A stretch of DNA of 64,000 nt, from NCBI GenBank assembly GCA_029379385.1, contig CM055612.1:7378001-7442000 (forward strand), written 5' to 3'. The notes under the pieces were generated by a model. That model was not told where the DNA came from and searched no databases. It saw nothing but the letters and a program-made list of their open reading frames with translations. The stretch is from Quillaja saponaria. Its lineage: Eukaryota > Streptophyta > Magnoliopsida > Fabales > Quillajaceae. Numbering within the stretch: position 1 is the stretch's first letter; each line of letters opens with the position of its first letter. Shown piece after piece: positions 36,272 through 48,349 of this stretch. Made by a program: the position numbers and the translations under genes.

Positions 36272-36280
36272 CTATTTATA
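36272..36280 (+). promoter_or_regulatory. TATA box of the calmodulin-like gene
   Basis: CTATTTATA lies 51 bases before the ATG at 36331, so transcription should start near 36300-36310 with a short leader. It is the only good TATA match in the upstream 150 bp. Confidence 0.55.
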
Positions 36281-36330
36281 GGCTGACAAATGTGTAGGGC
36301 ATTAAGTTTTAAGCCTAGCTTATATTCCAT

Positions 36331-36804
36331 ATGGCTCAAACTGGGGGTCTCTCTTCTGAGATTGAGTCTCTTAGTCATGTTTTTGGCCTTGTAGAGGCAT
36401 TCAGAGCATTTGATGGGGACAATGATGGGTGCATTACAGCAGCAGAGCTAGGTGGAATCCTGGGTTCACTTGGGTACAATGCTAGTGAGCAAGATGTGAG
36501 GGCTATGGTGCAACAAGGAGATAAAAACAAAGATGGGTTGCTGAGCTTGAGTGAGTTCTTGGAGTTGAACACCAAGAATTTGGAACTTGGAGGTGTTGCA
36601 GATCTACTCAAAACTGCAGTTGAAGATTTGGATGCTGATGGGGATGAGGTTTTGACAGGAGAAGAGTTATATGAGATGATGGGAAATTTGGGGGTTGAAA
36701 TGTCTATTGGGGATTGTCAAAATGTTGTTGCTTCTCTTGATATGGATGGTGATGGAGCAGTGAGCTTGGAAGACTTGAAACTTATACTCAATTCTCTCCT
36801 CTAG
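36331..36804 (+). CDS. Calmodulin-like protein (CML) with four EF hands
   Basis: An intronless frame of 157 residues. Four EF-hand loops are visible: DGDNDGCITAAE (28-39), DKNKDGLLSLSE (64-75), DADGDEVLTGEE (101-112) and DMDGDGAVSLED (137-148). Loops 1 and 2 are canonical. Loop 3 has Glu in place of the usual Gly at position 6. Loop 4 has Asp instead of Glu at position 12, which in other EF hands lowers calcium affinity or shifts it towards magnesium. The protein is an acidic cytosolic or nuclear calcium sensor. Overall size and the FxLVEAFRAFD start resemble the CML27-31 group; I am not certain of the exact number. There are no N-terminal acylation or C-terminal CaaX signals. A TATA box and an AATAAA signal bracket it closely, so the gene looks intact. 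Confidence 0.92.
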   Translation: MAQTGGLSSEIESLSHVFGLVEAFRAFDGDNDGCITAAELGGILGSLGYNASEQDVRAMVQQGDKNKDGLLSLSEFLELNTKNLELGGVADLLKTAVEDLDADGDEVLTGEELYEMMGNLGVEMSIGDCQNVVASLDMDGDGAVSLEDLKLILNSLL

Positions 36805-36901
36805 GCTGTTGCCTGTTGGTGCTCTATGTTCAAGTCAAGAGCAACAGTGAGATATATAGATCAGTGTTGTGACTAGCAATCATATGTATAATGAAATAAT
36901 C

Positions 36902-36907
36902 AATAAA
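36902..36907 (+). promoter_or_regulatory. Polyadenylation signal of the calmodulin-like gene
   Basis: AATAAA lies 98 bases after the stop codon, followed about 10 bases later by a TTGCATTGCA stretch typical of plant cleavage regions. Confidence 0.5.
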
Positions 36908-36924
36908 TAATTGCATTGCAAGTT

Positions 36925-38260
36925 CCCTTGGAATAATTTTTGCCTTTACATTTTTGAATATTTAATATTAAAATAACAAGGAGAAAAGAAAAGGAGGGGG
37001 AACACATTAAGAGAAGGAAGAAACAGATTTTTTGAAGAATATTTCACGTGAAAAACTGTTTTTTCATTTTTATGTTAACTTGACAAGTCATCATAAAAAT
37101 TGTAAGTCTATCCATAAAGTATGATTCAAGTAATAAGATATATTTAAATTGAATGGTTGAGAGATTTCTTAAAGTATGATTCAAGTGATAAAATATAGTT
37201 AAATTGAACAGTTAAGAGATCTCCGTAATATTATAGATTCGAGCCTACAAGAAAATACTTTTGAAAAGAGAAAACTATAAAGGAATCAGCTCATCTCCAT
37301 TACATTACAAACAAACCACAGTCATTCCTACACATCATCAATAACATTATGAAAATATTACTTTATCCATTAATGTGACATATAAGTTATAATTAAGTGA
37401 GATTATTTATCGGTAATATATAGTAGTAAATGGGTTAGTTACTAACTTTCCTATTTGTCCCAAAATACATTCTGGTGTATAGATTTCAAATTTGAAACTC
37501 TCTTCCGTGACATTTGATCAGTCAAGTGGAATGAATCGTGGGCAAATAATTTTTCCAAAAAGTCCAAGTACATATAAATTATAATTATATACAATTATCT
37601 ACAATTACTCAAAAGGTTTATTCTTAAAGATAAGAAATAACTTACAATTTTTTGTATATTATGCATCCGATGTTTCATTGCATACTTTTCAAGCAGTGAG
37701 TCCAAATATCAAACCTTTCCCTTTTCATAGTTTACTACTGCCAAATACCAGTAGACATTATCCAAATAGATTGGAATATAAATATGTCAAAATTAAAATA
37801 AGACAACCATTGAATTGTATAGGAAATTGTCATGCAAATTGAAAACATGTAAAATTATATTAAGAAACTTACTTGATCACAACAATTCAGATAAGACATG
37901 CATCCTCTTTGGTCATATAGGCACGAATGCATTTGTCAACAGTGTATTTTTCATTTATTAAAATATGGGCATGCATTTATATTGATTCACACAATGTATA
38001 TTTTACTAATTCGAAGAAGCATAAAAAAATACATAAATAATTTTAGTATACAAATAAAGGTACTATACTATAAATATAGTTGGCAAGAACTAAGAGTGCA
38101 AGTCTCCAAATTCTTTCTCCTTGTATGTTAAGTAATATGTTCACATATTGATAACCTAAATTTGTAAACTTATATTAGCATACATGAATACATCATTTCT
38201 TTCATTATCAATAATGACAATATATATATATATACACAAATATAATAGTTTTCGATTTAC
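36925..38260. other. AT-rich intergenic region
   Basis: No gene. A direct duplication of about 55 bp lies at 37118-37223 (AGTATGATTCAAGT, then TTAAATTGAA and GTTnAGAGAT twice). A TATA microsatellite lies at about 38218-38234. Other sequence is unremarkable. Confidence 0.45.
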
Positions 38261-40191
38261 TTACATTATAAAAGATCTCCTTATCTGGTTTAAGAGTATA
38301 TAAGCATCAGAAAATATATGATATGCCCCAACATCAACCATTATTTGACTAATAAAAAAATAAAATAAATTGAAACACAACTTATATAATAGAATTCACA
38401 ATAATAATTAAAAGTAATTGGGTTGAATAATAATGCAATATACTCCATAGGTTGTCCCTTGGCAAAAATATGTGCAAGCACCCCAATCTGATCATCAGTA
38501 AGACTATCAAATCCAGTAATCTTGAATGGAATTGTCACCCCTAATCAATTTGAAATTAAATTGAATTATTCAGTAGTCATAAATTATATATTAAATAAAA
38601 CCTTTGATATGTAATTGAAATACGATTTGACCTTAGGAAGAGACTTCCTCTGAGTTGTAACATTTCTTGATGAGCTTGAAGTAATTGAGTTTGATTCAAA
38701 ATGAGTGTTAGGATAACACTTCTTAAGTTTGAAATCAATTAAATTCACTTCATCCTTTATATACGATTCTCCTATAACCATTTCTTTTTTAATCTAAATA
38801 GAAAAAAAATAAAAAAATTAACACCTATAAGAATTTGCTGGAACAAAACATAGTGGTGCAGAGGTTGAAACTTGATTATCAAACTATAGTCAAACATTTT
38901 CTTTAAGAATTTGGTAGACAAAACATATAAAATTGAAACTTAATTTTTGTCCATAGTTTCACGATGTTGTCCAAAGAGCAACAGTGAAAACCATATATTT
39001 ATTTTGAAAGTTAAGTTTAGGTCAACAAAGAAAAGGGTCATGGAGGTCAAATTCATTAATACACTCTATAGTAACAGCTAGAGTTGAAGTGGTAGCATAA
39101 CTATGTAATAACTATCAGTTCTCAGTGTGTCATGTAAATTTCGTTCAACAGTCCATCATAGCTAAAAAATACTTGCCAATTAATATCTTTAAATCTAATG
39201 AATTTAAGGCCAGAGAAAATATTGATAATAAAGAAACACAATAAAAGGAACACATATTATTGCAGAGGACAAAATGTTCTACTCCACACATTCCTTTTAT
39301 AGACTTAGACTTTTAGGGACACCTAAAGTGAGAAAGTTAAGCAACCTCTATTAGGTGTACTACGTACATGATAAGAACAAAATAGGAATAGAAAACTAAT
39401 AGAAAAAGGGCTCATTTAAGCAAGACTTATCCAAAAGCCAATCTGCCAATTTTGGATCATTCTTCAACAAAATCAAACAAGTAAAACTAAGTATAAGACA
39501 TAATAAATTATACGTTGAATTTTTTAAACTTCAAAATTTCTGAAAAATATATATATTTCTAAGATCTATGTACCTAGTATATACATACAGAAGGATGCAT
39601 AGTCCATATAAATACATATTGGAACATAATGGCCATCAGTCATACTTTTACATATCAGAACATAAGATAATTAGAAATTTGGAATTATAGAAGACTTATC
39701 TTGAACAACCATATACAATATATATTACTTACTTTTGGGGTGTAGGGGAACATGTGGTGTTGAATGTCTTCACTCTCTTGGTCTTGTGTAGAGACCCCAA
39801 CAGTCCCAAAATCTAACTTCTTGGCATGAGGAGAACATAGGACATGCTCATAAATTCTTTTGGGACTACCAACAAGTTTACTCCTTTATTGCACCTTAAG
39901 TTTTTCCTTTAAATCATTCACCAATTGGGCAGTAGCAACAAAAATTGCAGTTAGGCTTGAAATTGAATTCCAAATTTTCTTATTGTCTCCATGCAAGGTT
40001 TTAAGAGCTTTAATGAGTATCTACAAAATATATTACCAATCTATCAAAACATGAAAGCAACATAGAACGATAATAACATCTTCAAAAATACGGATAATAT
40101 AGTTGTATATAAGTACATGTGCTATTCTTTCATTCCTGTTGTAGAGGACTAGCAAGGGTTTGTGTTTATCTTCAATGTTGGATGCCATCAT
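38261..40191 (-). pseudogene. Unrecognised five-exon gene or recent pseudogene
   Basis: I built this model from splice signals. Exons are 40191-40117, 40020-39733, 38793-38632, 38520-38444 and 38348-38261: 690 nt, or 230 codons counting the final stop. All four introns are GT-AG and every phase fits. The reading starts MMASNIEDKHKPLLVLYN, passes LIKALKTLHGDNKKIWNSI and LVNDLKEKLK, then has one in-frame TAA at 39888-39886. It runs on through KRIYEHVLCSPHAKKLDFG, a Ser-rich part, GFDSLTDDQIGVLAHIFAKG and VDVGAYHIFSDAYILLNQI to a TAA at 38263. I do not recognise the family. The stop could mean a pseudogene, an unseen intron, or a short 69-residue product. One stop in 230 codons of AT-rich DNA is far fewer than chance, so recent coding function is likely. 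Confidence 0.5.
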
Positions 40192-40604
40192 AGAAGGCCT
40201 TCTCAATTTGCAATAGGATACCAGAAAGAAATTAAATGGAAATTAATTTGTATTTGTTGATACTCAACGTAGGTGTACATGGGCAGAGATTCAAAATGAT
40301 GCATTTCGTATGTAGTTTAAGACTTAATGATGATTTTGGTGTAACATCAGTCATCAAAGGTTGGGTTGATAGTCCTTGTACAGTGATCATCCAATTTTAG
40401 TTATACTACACGTCCTAGTTATACCAGTTATAGTAAGTAACTTTAAGAAATCAAGTTACAAATTAGCCAAGAAGGAAAAAATTTAGGAATTTTAATTTAT
40501 ACTTTGTTATTTATGAATTTTGTCATATATACATATTAATAACTCTATATAAATTCATGTATTATTGTTTTATATATAAACATTAAATTAATATTGCATA
40601 ATAT

Positions 40605-42616
40605 AACGATATTTGCCACAACCAATTCAATTATTATTTATTTTGTATTTACTCAAGAATTTTCTCAAGATTGAAATTGTACGGGTAGTGGGATAATAAT
40701 CCTAAACACATGATATACTGACTATTTGAACAACTAATTAAATATTTTAACATATTTTTTATTTTTATTTACTCAATTTAAATTGAAATTGCATGGATAA
40801 TGGGATAATTACCCCAAACACATGATATACCGACTATTTGAACAACCAATTCAATATTTTTATATATTTTTTAATTTACTCAATTTCAATTTTGTCAAGA
40901 TTGAAATTTCACAAGTGGTGCGGCAATTACCCTAAACATATGATATACCGACCATTGGAACAACTAATTCAGTTTACTCAAATATTCTTTATTTTTTATT
41001 TTTATTTACTCAATTTCAATCTCGTCAAGAATGAAATTCCACGAGCAGTGGGGTAATTACCCTAAACACGTAATATACCGACCATTTAAATAATCAATTC
41101 AATTATTTATTTATTTTTATTTACTCAATTTCAATCTTGTCAAAATTGAAATTCCACTGGTAGTGGGGTTTAGGGTAATTACTAAACGCACGATATACCG
41201 ACCATTTGAACAACTAATTCAATTTTTTTATAAATTTATTATTTTTATTTACTCAATTTCAATCTTGACAAGATTGAAATTGCATGGGTAATGGGGTAAT
41301 TACCCTAAACACATGATATACCGACTATTTGAACAATTGATTAATGTTTTTTAATTTTTTTTATTTACTCAATTTTATTCTTGTCAAAATTGAAATTCTA
41401 TGAGTAGTGGAGTAATTATCCTAAACATATGATATACCGACCACTTGAACAACCAATTCAATTTTTTTTTTTATATTTTTTTATTTGTATTTTTAATTAC
41501 TCAAGATTGAAATTGTATAGGTAGTGGGATAATTACTCTAAACACATGATATACCGACCATTTGAACAACCAATTCAAATTTTTTTTTATATATTGTTTA
41601 TTTTTTTTATTTACTCAATTTCAATCTTGCCAAGATTGAAATTGTACCGGTAGGGAGTAATTACCCTAAACACATAATATACCGACCATTTGAACAACCA
41701 ATTCAAATTTTTTTTTTATATATTGTTTATTTTTTTTATTTACTCAATTTCAATCTTGCCAAGATTGAAATTGTACCGGTAGGGAGTAATTACCCTAAAC
41801 ACATAATATACCGACCATTTGAACAATCAATTCAATTTTTTTTATAAATTTTTTATTTGTATTTTTATTTACTCAATTTCAATCTTGTCAAGATTGAAAT
41901 TTCATGGGTAATGGGATAATTACCCTAAACATATGATATACCAACTATTTGAAAAACTAATTCAATTTTTTTTATAAATTTTTTATTTGCATTTTTATTT
42001 ACTCAATTTCAATCTTGACAAGATTGAAATTGTACGGGTGGTGAGGTAATTACCATAAACGTGTGATATATCGACCATTTGAATAATCAATTCAATTTTT
42101 TAATAAATTTTTTATTTATGTTTTTATTTACTCTATTTCAACCTTGTCAAGATTGAAATTTTAAGGGTAGTGGGATAATTACCCTAAACACATGATATAC
42201 CGACCATTTAAACAACCAATTAATTTTTTTTTTATATATTTTATTTTTATTTACTCAATTTCAATCTTGTTAAGATTGAAATTGCATGGGTAGTGCGGTA
42301 ATAACACTAAACATACGATATAACGACCATTTGAATAACTATTTCAATATTTGAACAAGTATTTCAATTTTTTTATATATTCTTTATGTTTCTTTATTTA
42401 CTCAATTTCAAACAAGATTGAAATTACACAGATAGTGAGATAATTATCCTAAACATATGATATAACGACCATTTGAATAACTAAATCAATTTTTTTTATA
42501 CATTCTTTATTTTTTATTTATTCAATTTCAATCTTGTCAAGATTAAAATTTCACGGGTAGTGGGATAATTACCCTAAACACATGATATACCGACCATTTA
42601 AACAACCAATTCAGTT

Positions 42617-42617
<1 letters not shown>
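40605..42617. repeat. Minisatellite, left block (about 16 units of roughly 125 bp)
   Basis: The unit contains TTTATTTACTCAATTTCAATC, a matching inverted arm CAAGATTGAAATT, then a GGGTAGTGGGGTAATTACCC-like stretch, CTAAACACATGATATACCG, ACCATTTGAACAACCAATTC and a T-rich run. GATATACCGACC or variants mark units at about 40711, 40825, 40942, 41072, 41192, 41317, 41432, 41548, 41676, 41805, 41936, 42065, 42195, 42317, 42458 and 42585, with spacing of 114-141 bp. Units 41571-41698 and 41699-41826 are nearly identical, pointing to recent local duplication. No coding capacity. Confidence 0.93.
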
Positions 42618-42663
<46 letters not shown>

Positions 42664-42679
42664 ACATATTTATATATAT
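42618..42679. repeat. TA/TG microsatellite at the pararetrovirus left junction
   Basis: TATATATATATATG is followed by about 13 TG units (42628-42652), then TATG/TATA repeats up to 42679. It replaces the T-rich part of a minisatellite unit and directly abuts the viral leader, which starts CCTCCACTAG at 42680. Confidence 0.85.
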
Positions 42680-43082
42680 CCTCCACTAGTTCTCTATTTG
42701 GAATTAAGGGAGAAGTAGGGATGAAAATGTGAAGATTTATCTTTCTTTACTGTTCCTGAACATTATATCCTGTCTAAAGTTATATTTTTTTTTATTGATG
42801 GCATAAAAAATATTTCAATTGAGACCTGCTGTTGGCAATAAGGCCTGTTGAACGGCGTGATTAAGCCCAAGTAAGGCAGTAAGTTCTAACTACTATAGCT
42901 TGTTGAGCGTTTTATTGGCCAAATGAAGCTGTATGATTTTAGCAGAAACAAATCTTCTGATCTAATCTAGTCTATTAAGCCAAGATCAATACTTATCCTT
43001 ACACTCCTATGGAACCTGAGATTTTGATACTAAAGGGATCGAGTTAGTATACCTATTACTTTTTTTCTTTATCTTTTAATTA

Positions 43083-44250
43083 TGTTGAGATCTTTTTCCT
43101 ACTCTTCTTCTACTTCTCTTCCTGAATCTTCTTTCCAATCTAACAAAATTCTTAAAGAAGAAATCAATTTTGAAGAAATCTCTCAATCTATAAACAATTA
43201 GAAAATTTCACTAAGTCCAAGCAAAGAAATTTACAAACCCTATATTCACCCTTAAAAGTGATCATACTATCAAAACTGTTGAACAAATAATTCCAATTGA
43301 CTCTGATTGTGAAGAAATTCCTTTACTTTAAGACAAATCTTTAAAAATTCATAAGCAAAAATACAATTATTTGCATCTTAGATATGTCCAAATTGTAACA
43401 AAATCTCTAACAAGAGAAGGACTTAACATCTCTATTCTCTTATATCTTCGTTACTGTCAAATGACTAATTTTCATGAATCTCTCTTAGGCACGGTTGAAA
43501 CTAGCCTCTGTATTGGTCCGATCTATTTCAATTGTTTTCTAAACATGACAATCTCTTTGCAAGATAAAAACATTTTAGATTCTTTAGTCTTAAATGTTAA
43601 ACTTTCAAATTTTAATATCAAATATGGATCCTTCCCCGATAGCTTTAGTTTATTATATACAATATAAAGCAATGATAGTTGCATTTACTTCAAAATCTTT
43701 ACAACAAAAAAGGAAAGGAGAAACTATAATATTTTTAACCGATCTTTCAAAAGCAAACATTACTACTCTTAAATCAATTTCTTGGGAAGAAGTTAATCTC
43801 CTTAACAAATGGACTCTTGATAAGACTACGCCTATTCAGATCAAAAACCCTCCTCTATTTTTGAAATTACTTAATATCCCACAGTTAAAGTAGAAATCTC
43901 TTTTAATCGAACAAACAGTCAAAGAAATTTAGGTCAGCTTATCAAAACTTCGTAAGAAATTCTTGTTCATCTAGATACTCTTGTTCTTTAATCTCTTCAA
44001 TAATTCATTTTCAAGGTTTAGAAAACACATCTAGGATTCTTAGATATTTATACACCAAAGAAGATGACAATTAATCTAAAAAAATCTCATTCTCCTACTT
44101 GTTCATCTTTAAATAATAATATGGAAATCAATACAATTCAAACTGTTTTTCAAATTAATAAAGATTCTCTTAGAAAATATTTTTATCAAGAAAAGCACAA
44201 TCTTGAAAGAACTTTATTTTTTGAAAATTTTACTGTTTCTAAAAGATAAA
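43083..44250 (+). pseudogene. Pararetroviral movement protein region, broken
   Basis: Disjoint open stretches (for example 43371-43667 and 43594-43893, in different frames) carry the 30K-superfamily pattern of caulimovirid movement proteins, including a GP[I/V]YF box near 43520 followed by a LQDKNILDSL stretch. The intact protein would enlarge plasmodesmata for cell-to-cell spread. A Ser-rich N-terminal start near 43083 probably opens the polyprotein. Stops begin within 50 codons, and at least one frameshift lies between 43594 and 43667. Confidence 0.7.
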
Positions 44251-44399
44251 AAATTCAAAATCTTTATTACAAATTTATAGAAACTCATAAGATTATATTT
44301 TGTTCTTTGAATGGTTTGAAGTTTATGCAAAAGAAAAGGGTATCAATTATTCTTTCCCCAAATCCATAAATATTAATACTCAAAAACAAAAAATTGGAT

Positions 44400-45870
44400 A
44401 ACTTATGAGGATGAAATTATTAATTCAGTTTTTCCTTCTCACAAGTCCTTAAAAGTTCCTGCCCAAAATCCTGCTGGAAAAATGGTTTCTGTACCAGTAA
44501 TTCCTTTCAAAAATAAAGATTTAACTGAAACAGTTAATTTTAAAGACATTTAATCTCTTTATGAACAAAATAATTACACCAATTATTATCTTCAAGCTAT
44601 AGGAGATCATCTCTCTGAATCCAAATAGAATTTACAAAGTGAAAACCCTGTTTTTACTTATTACCAGATTCCTACAAAGATTAAAAAAGAATTAGGTTCT
44701 AGTTCGAGATATTCTCCTTAACAGGAACTTTTTGACAAAATCTCTAAACAAATAATTCGTATAGAAAAAAATATTGTTCCTAACACTCCTTAACAAACCA
44801 ATTCTATTAATAATTTGAGTGATGTAGATTTTGTATCTGAATAAACTGATAATTTTGGAAAATTTTCCCAAAAATACATTAATTAACTAGCGAAAGGCAT
44901 AAAAATTGTATTATCCTAGGACTTCTCCTCCTGACTTAGTCACTGAAGAAAAATCCCAAATAATCAATAATTCTTTCAGTGCAAACAACATCTATGAATG
45001 AAACATAGATGGCCAATCTGAATACAATATTATTTATATGTTGTAGTAAATGACCATGGTCAGTACTGCTTATCAAATCTATAACAATTATTTTAACTAA
45101 TCTATCTTTACTGGTCATTTAAAAGGATGGTGGGATGAACACCTCACTGAAAATGAGTGAAGCCGAATAAACTTAGCTATCAAAATTGATATTGAAGGAA
45201 ATCAAATCTAAAATTCAATAAATACTCTTATTTATGCTATCACAAAACATTTCATTGGAGATATGTCTATATGGTGTGACAAATCCACTGAACTCCTTTT
45301 CAATCTTAAGTGTTGTACCCTTGTAGATTTTAGATGGTATAAAGATACCTTCTTTACCAGAGTCTTCTCTTGGTCAGATAGTAATCAACCTTTTTGGAAA
45401 GAAAATTTTTTAGCTGATATTCCTCGTTCTTTAAGAGACAAAATTAAAGAAAAAAATATGAAATATTAACAATGAAATTATCCAATATGAACAATTAACT
45501 TAAGGACAGCTTTACAGTTATGTCCATAAAGTTGTTTTATAAATCTATCAAGATGGCAAAATTCAAAGACAATTAGCCCAAAAAAAGATCACTTAATCAT
45601 AAAGATTTAGGGAGTTTCTGTTCTCAATATGGTTATGTTTTTGGTCAAAATTCATCCAAACTAAAAAAAAAACATCATTCTGAACCATCTATAACTTACG
45701 AAAAATTCTCCGAAAAAAAGCTGAAAAAAGAATTCACAAACACAGAAATCACAAAAGAGCTCATCAATATTTTTAAAATAAAGATAAATCACCTGTTGTC
45801 TGTTTTAAATATAACAAACTAGGTCATATTGCAAAATACTGTAAAATTACAAAAAAATAAATAAAATCAA
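44400..45870 (+). pseudogene. Pararetroviral coat protein region, broken
   Basis: A stretch at 45215-45470 has the aromatic-rich FWKENFL...DIP pattern of the caulimovirid coat protein core, followed by an RDKIKEK stretch. A zinc knuckle lies at about 45795-45850 (CFKYNKLGHIAKYC), but its second Cys is replaced by Tyr, so the CCHC site is spoiled. Upstream (44400-45200) is low-complexity Lys/Asn/Ser-rich sequence with many stops. Confidence 0.65.
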
Positions 45871-46469
45871 AGCGTTAAATATCAATAAAGGTTTTCTATC
45901 TCAACTTAATTGTATTCTAATTGAGAATTTATTTGATAGTGAAGCTCAGACCTCTTATGATATAGAAGAAATTAACCAAATCTAAAATGATGACAAAGTC
46001 TTTTCAGATTCATCTCCAGAAACTCTTGAATATAATGTCCTCGTTAAAGAAGAATATATTTTTTTTGAAGTCATTACTAACCTTCCAAAAGATGAAAATA
46101 AGAAAAATTATCTTTACAAACTCAGAGAAACCTTAGAAAAATCAAGCAGACCTCCTCATAATTTTCCAATAGTTGCTAACTCTTTTAGTCTAAAATACGT
46201 TTTATCCAAATTCGACTTTGAGAAAAAACCTGTAACTCTTCAAGATATTCAACATGAAATTTCAAAACTCAAAATTGAAGTTAAATATCTTAAAATTCAA
46301 GAACAAGAAAATACTTTAGCAATTCAACTCTTTCAAAAAGAAAAGAAAAATATGTCTTTGAAGACATCCTCATCAAAACATTATGAATCTTCCTCTTTGG
46401 ATGAAAACTTAGATAATTTTGGTGATAATTTTCTCAATCTAATCACTCAGGTTTCATATCGGAAAAGGT

Positions 46470-46760
46470 ACATCCCAATGAAACTTATCATTGCAAAATC
46501 ATTTGTACTCGAAACAGTTGTCTTGTTTAATACAGTGCAGATTTAAGTTGTATCTCGGAAGGACAAATTCTAACAAAATTTTATGAAAAAACTTCTAAAT
46601 GATTAACTTCGGTTAATGGTTTTGAGATCATAATCTATTACAAATGTTCCAACGTAATAATTGAAAACTCTCATTTAGAAATTTTAACAATATTTCTTCT
46701 TGCCAAGAATATCACAAATCTAGTCATTCTAGGTACTGATTTCATTAGGTAATTAGATAC
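46470..46760 (+). pseudogene. Pararetroviral aspartic protease region, broken
   Basis: A degenerate protease with YSADLSCISEG near 46530, where the family has a D-[ST]-G-A-D active site, and a closing ILGTDFIR motif near 46730. The catalytic D-[ST]-G is lost and a stop precedes it. The assignment rests on the ILGTDF motif and on position between the zinc knuckle and the reverse transcriptase. Confidence 0.6.
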
Positions 46761-47199
46761 TTTTTTCAAATATGTTATGGATCAAACCATTTCCTTTGCT
46801 TTCCCTATAAAATTACTTTTAGGGATGTCAATTTTATTAAAAATAAACAAAAACAAATAAATTTTCTTTCTGATGAAATTTCTTTCAAACGAATAGAAAC
46901 TCAATTCGATGATTCAATCATTAAAAACAAATAAAAAATTTTGAAGAAAAAATTCAAATACAAATTTGTTATGATCTTCCTAATGATTTCTAGAAAAGAA
47001 AACAAACAAATGGTAGATTTTCCTTATGAAAAAGATTTTCATGAAAGACAAATTCGTACAAAAGCCCATCCAATACAAATGAAATAAGAAATGCTTATTT
47101 TCTGTAAAAAATAAATAAAAAAAATAGTGATCTTCTTTGCAATTGAATAATTCACAAGAGTAAGAGTTCTTGGTCTTTTTCTACTTTTTATGTGAATAA

Positions 47200-47720
47200 A
47201 AAGGTGGAGATTGAACTCGGTACTCCCCATTTAGTCATCAATTATAAACCACTCAATCAAGCTCTCTAATAGATTAGATATCTTATTTCTATCAAAAAAG
47301 ATCTTCTCAAATTTTTATACTCTTCAAAACTATTTTCAAAATTTGATCTGAAATTAGGTTTCTAGCAAATTCAAATCAAAGAATCTGAAAGATACAAAAC
47401 TATATTTACAGTTCCTTTTGATCAAGAAAAATAGAATGTAATGCCTTTTGAATTAAAAAAATACTCTTTTTGAATTTCAAAGAATCATGACCAATATTTT
47501 TAATCTTTATACAAAATTTATCATCATTTATATTGATGATATTTTAATATTCTCACAAAATATTGAATATTGATGAACATTTCAATATTTTCTTTGATAT
47601 TACAAAGTAAAATGATTTGGCTGTTTCCAGAACAAAATTTAGTTTTTTTCAAATAACAATACAATTTCTTGGTCACAGTATTCTCCACGGAATTATCATT
47701 CCAATTGATAGTGCTATTCA
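47200..47720 (+). pseudogene. Pararetroviral reverse transcriptase region, broken
   Basis: Motifs in order are INYKPLNQAL (about 47240), FDLK then QIQIKE (about 47340-47390), and YIDDIL with the catalytic YIDD at 47529-47540, followed by FLGH near 47668. In-frame stops and at least two frame changes interrupt it (for example around 47360, 47430 and 47575). The YIDD box itself is intact. Confidence 0.8.
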
Positions 47721-47934
47721 ATTTGCTAACAAATTTCCTGATAATATCATTGACAAAACTCAGTTACAAAATTTCTGGGTTGCCTTAATTATATTTCTAA
47801 TTTCTTTCTAAGAGTCAGTAATCTTATGAAACCTCTGCATGATAGACTTAGGATTAATCCTCCTCCTTGGTCTGACATCCATACCAATATCGTAAAGCAA
47901 TTAAGCTTAAGGTTAAGCATTTGCCATGTTTGTA

Positions 47935-48340
47935 TCTCCCTGATCCTAAAGCTTTCAAAATTGTTGAAACTGATGTCTCAGACATTGGCTATGATAGCAT
48001 TTTAAAGCAATTTATCAATGGCAAACAGCATATCATTGCATATGTATCAAAATATTGAAATTCTGCATAACAAAACTATTCTACCATTAAAAAAGAGATT
48101 TTAGCAATTGCTTTGTGCATTTAAAAAATTTCAAAGTGATTTACTAAATTAAATTTTTTTTTGTTAAAGTAGATTGCAAATCTGCAAAAAACGTTTTATA
48201 AAAAGATGTTAAAAATTTAGCATCTAAACAAATTTTTCCACACTGACAAGCAATTTTATTTGCTTTCGATTTTGAAATTGAATACATCAAAGATAGCTCC
48301 AATTCTATTCTCGATTATCTTACTCAAAAATTTTTGCAGG
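47935..48340 (+). pseudogene. Pararetroviral RNase H region, broken
   Basis: A TDVSDIGYDSILKQ stretch near 47970 carries the first catalytic Asp. An NYSTIKKEILAI stretch near 48075-48110 carries the Glu. A LDYLTQKFL stretch near 48312 closes the domain. Stops occur between them and the frame changes after about 48110. Confidence 0.75.
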
Positions 48341-48349
48341 GTAGATAAT

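Noticed and set aside
39887..39905. Short intron removing the stop in the five-exon model
   Set aside because: A donor (AAG|GTGCAA) exists, but no acceptor lies at a plausible plant intron distance without losing conserved-looking sequence.
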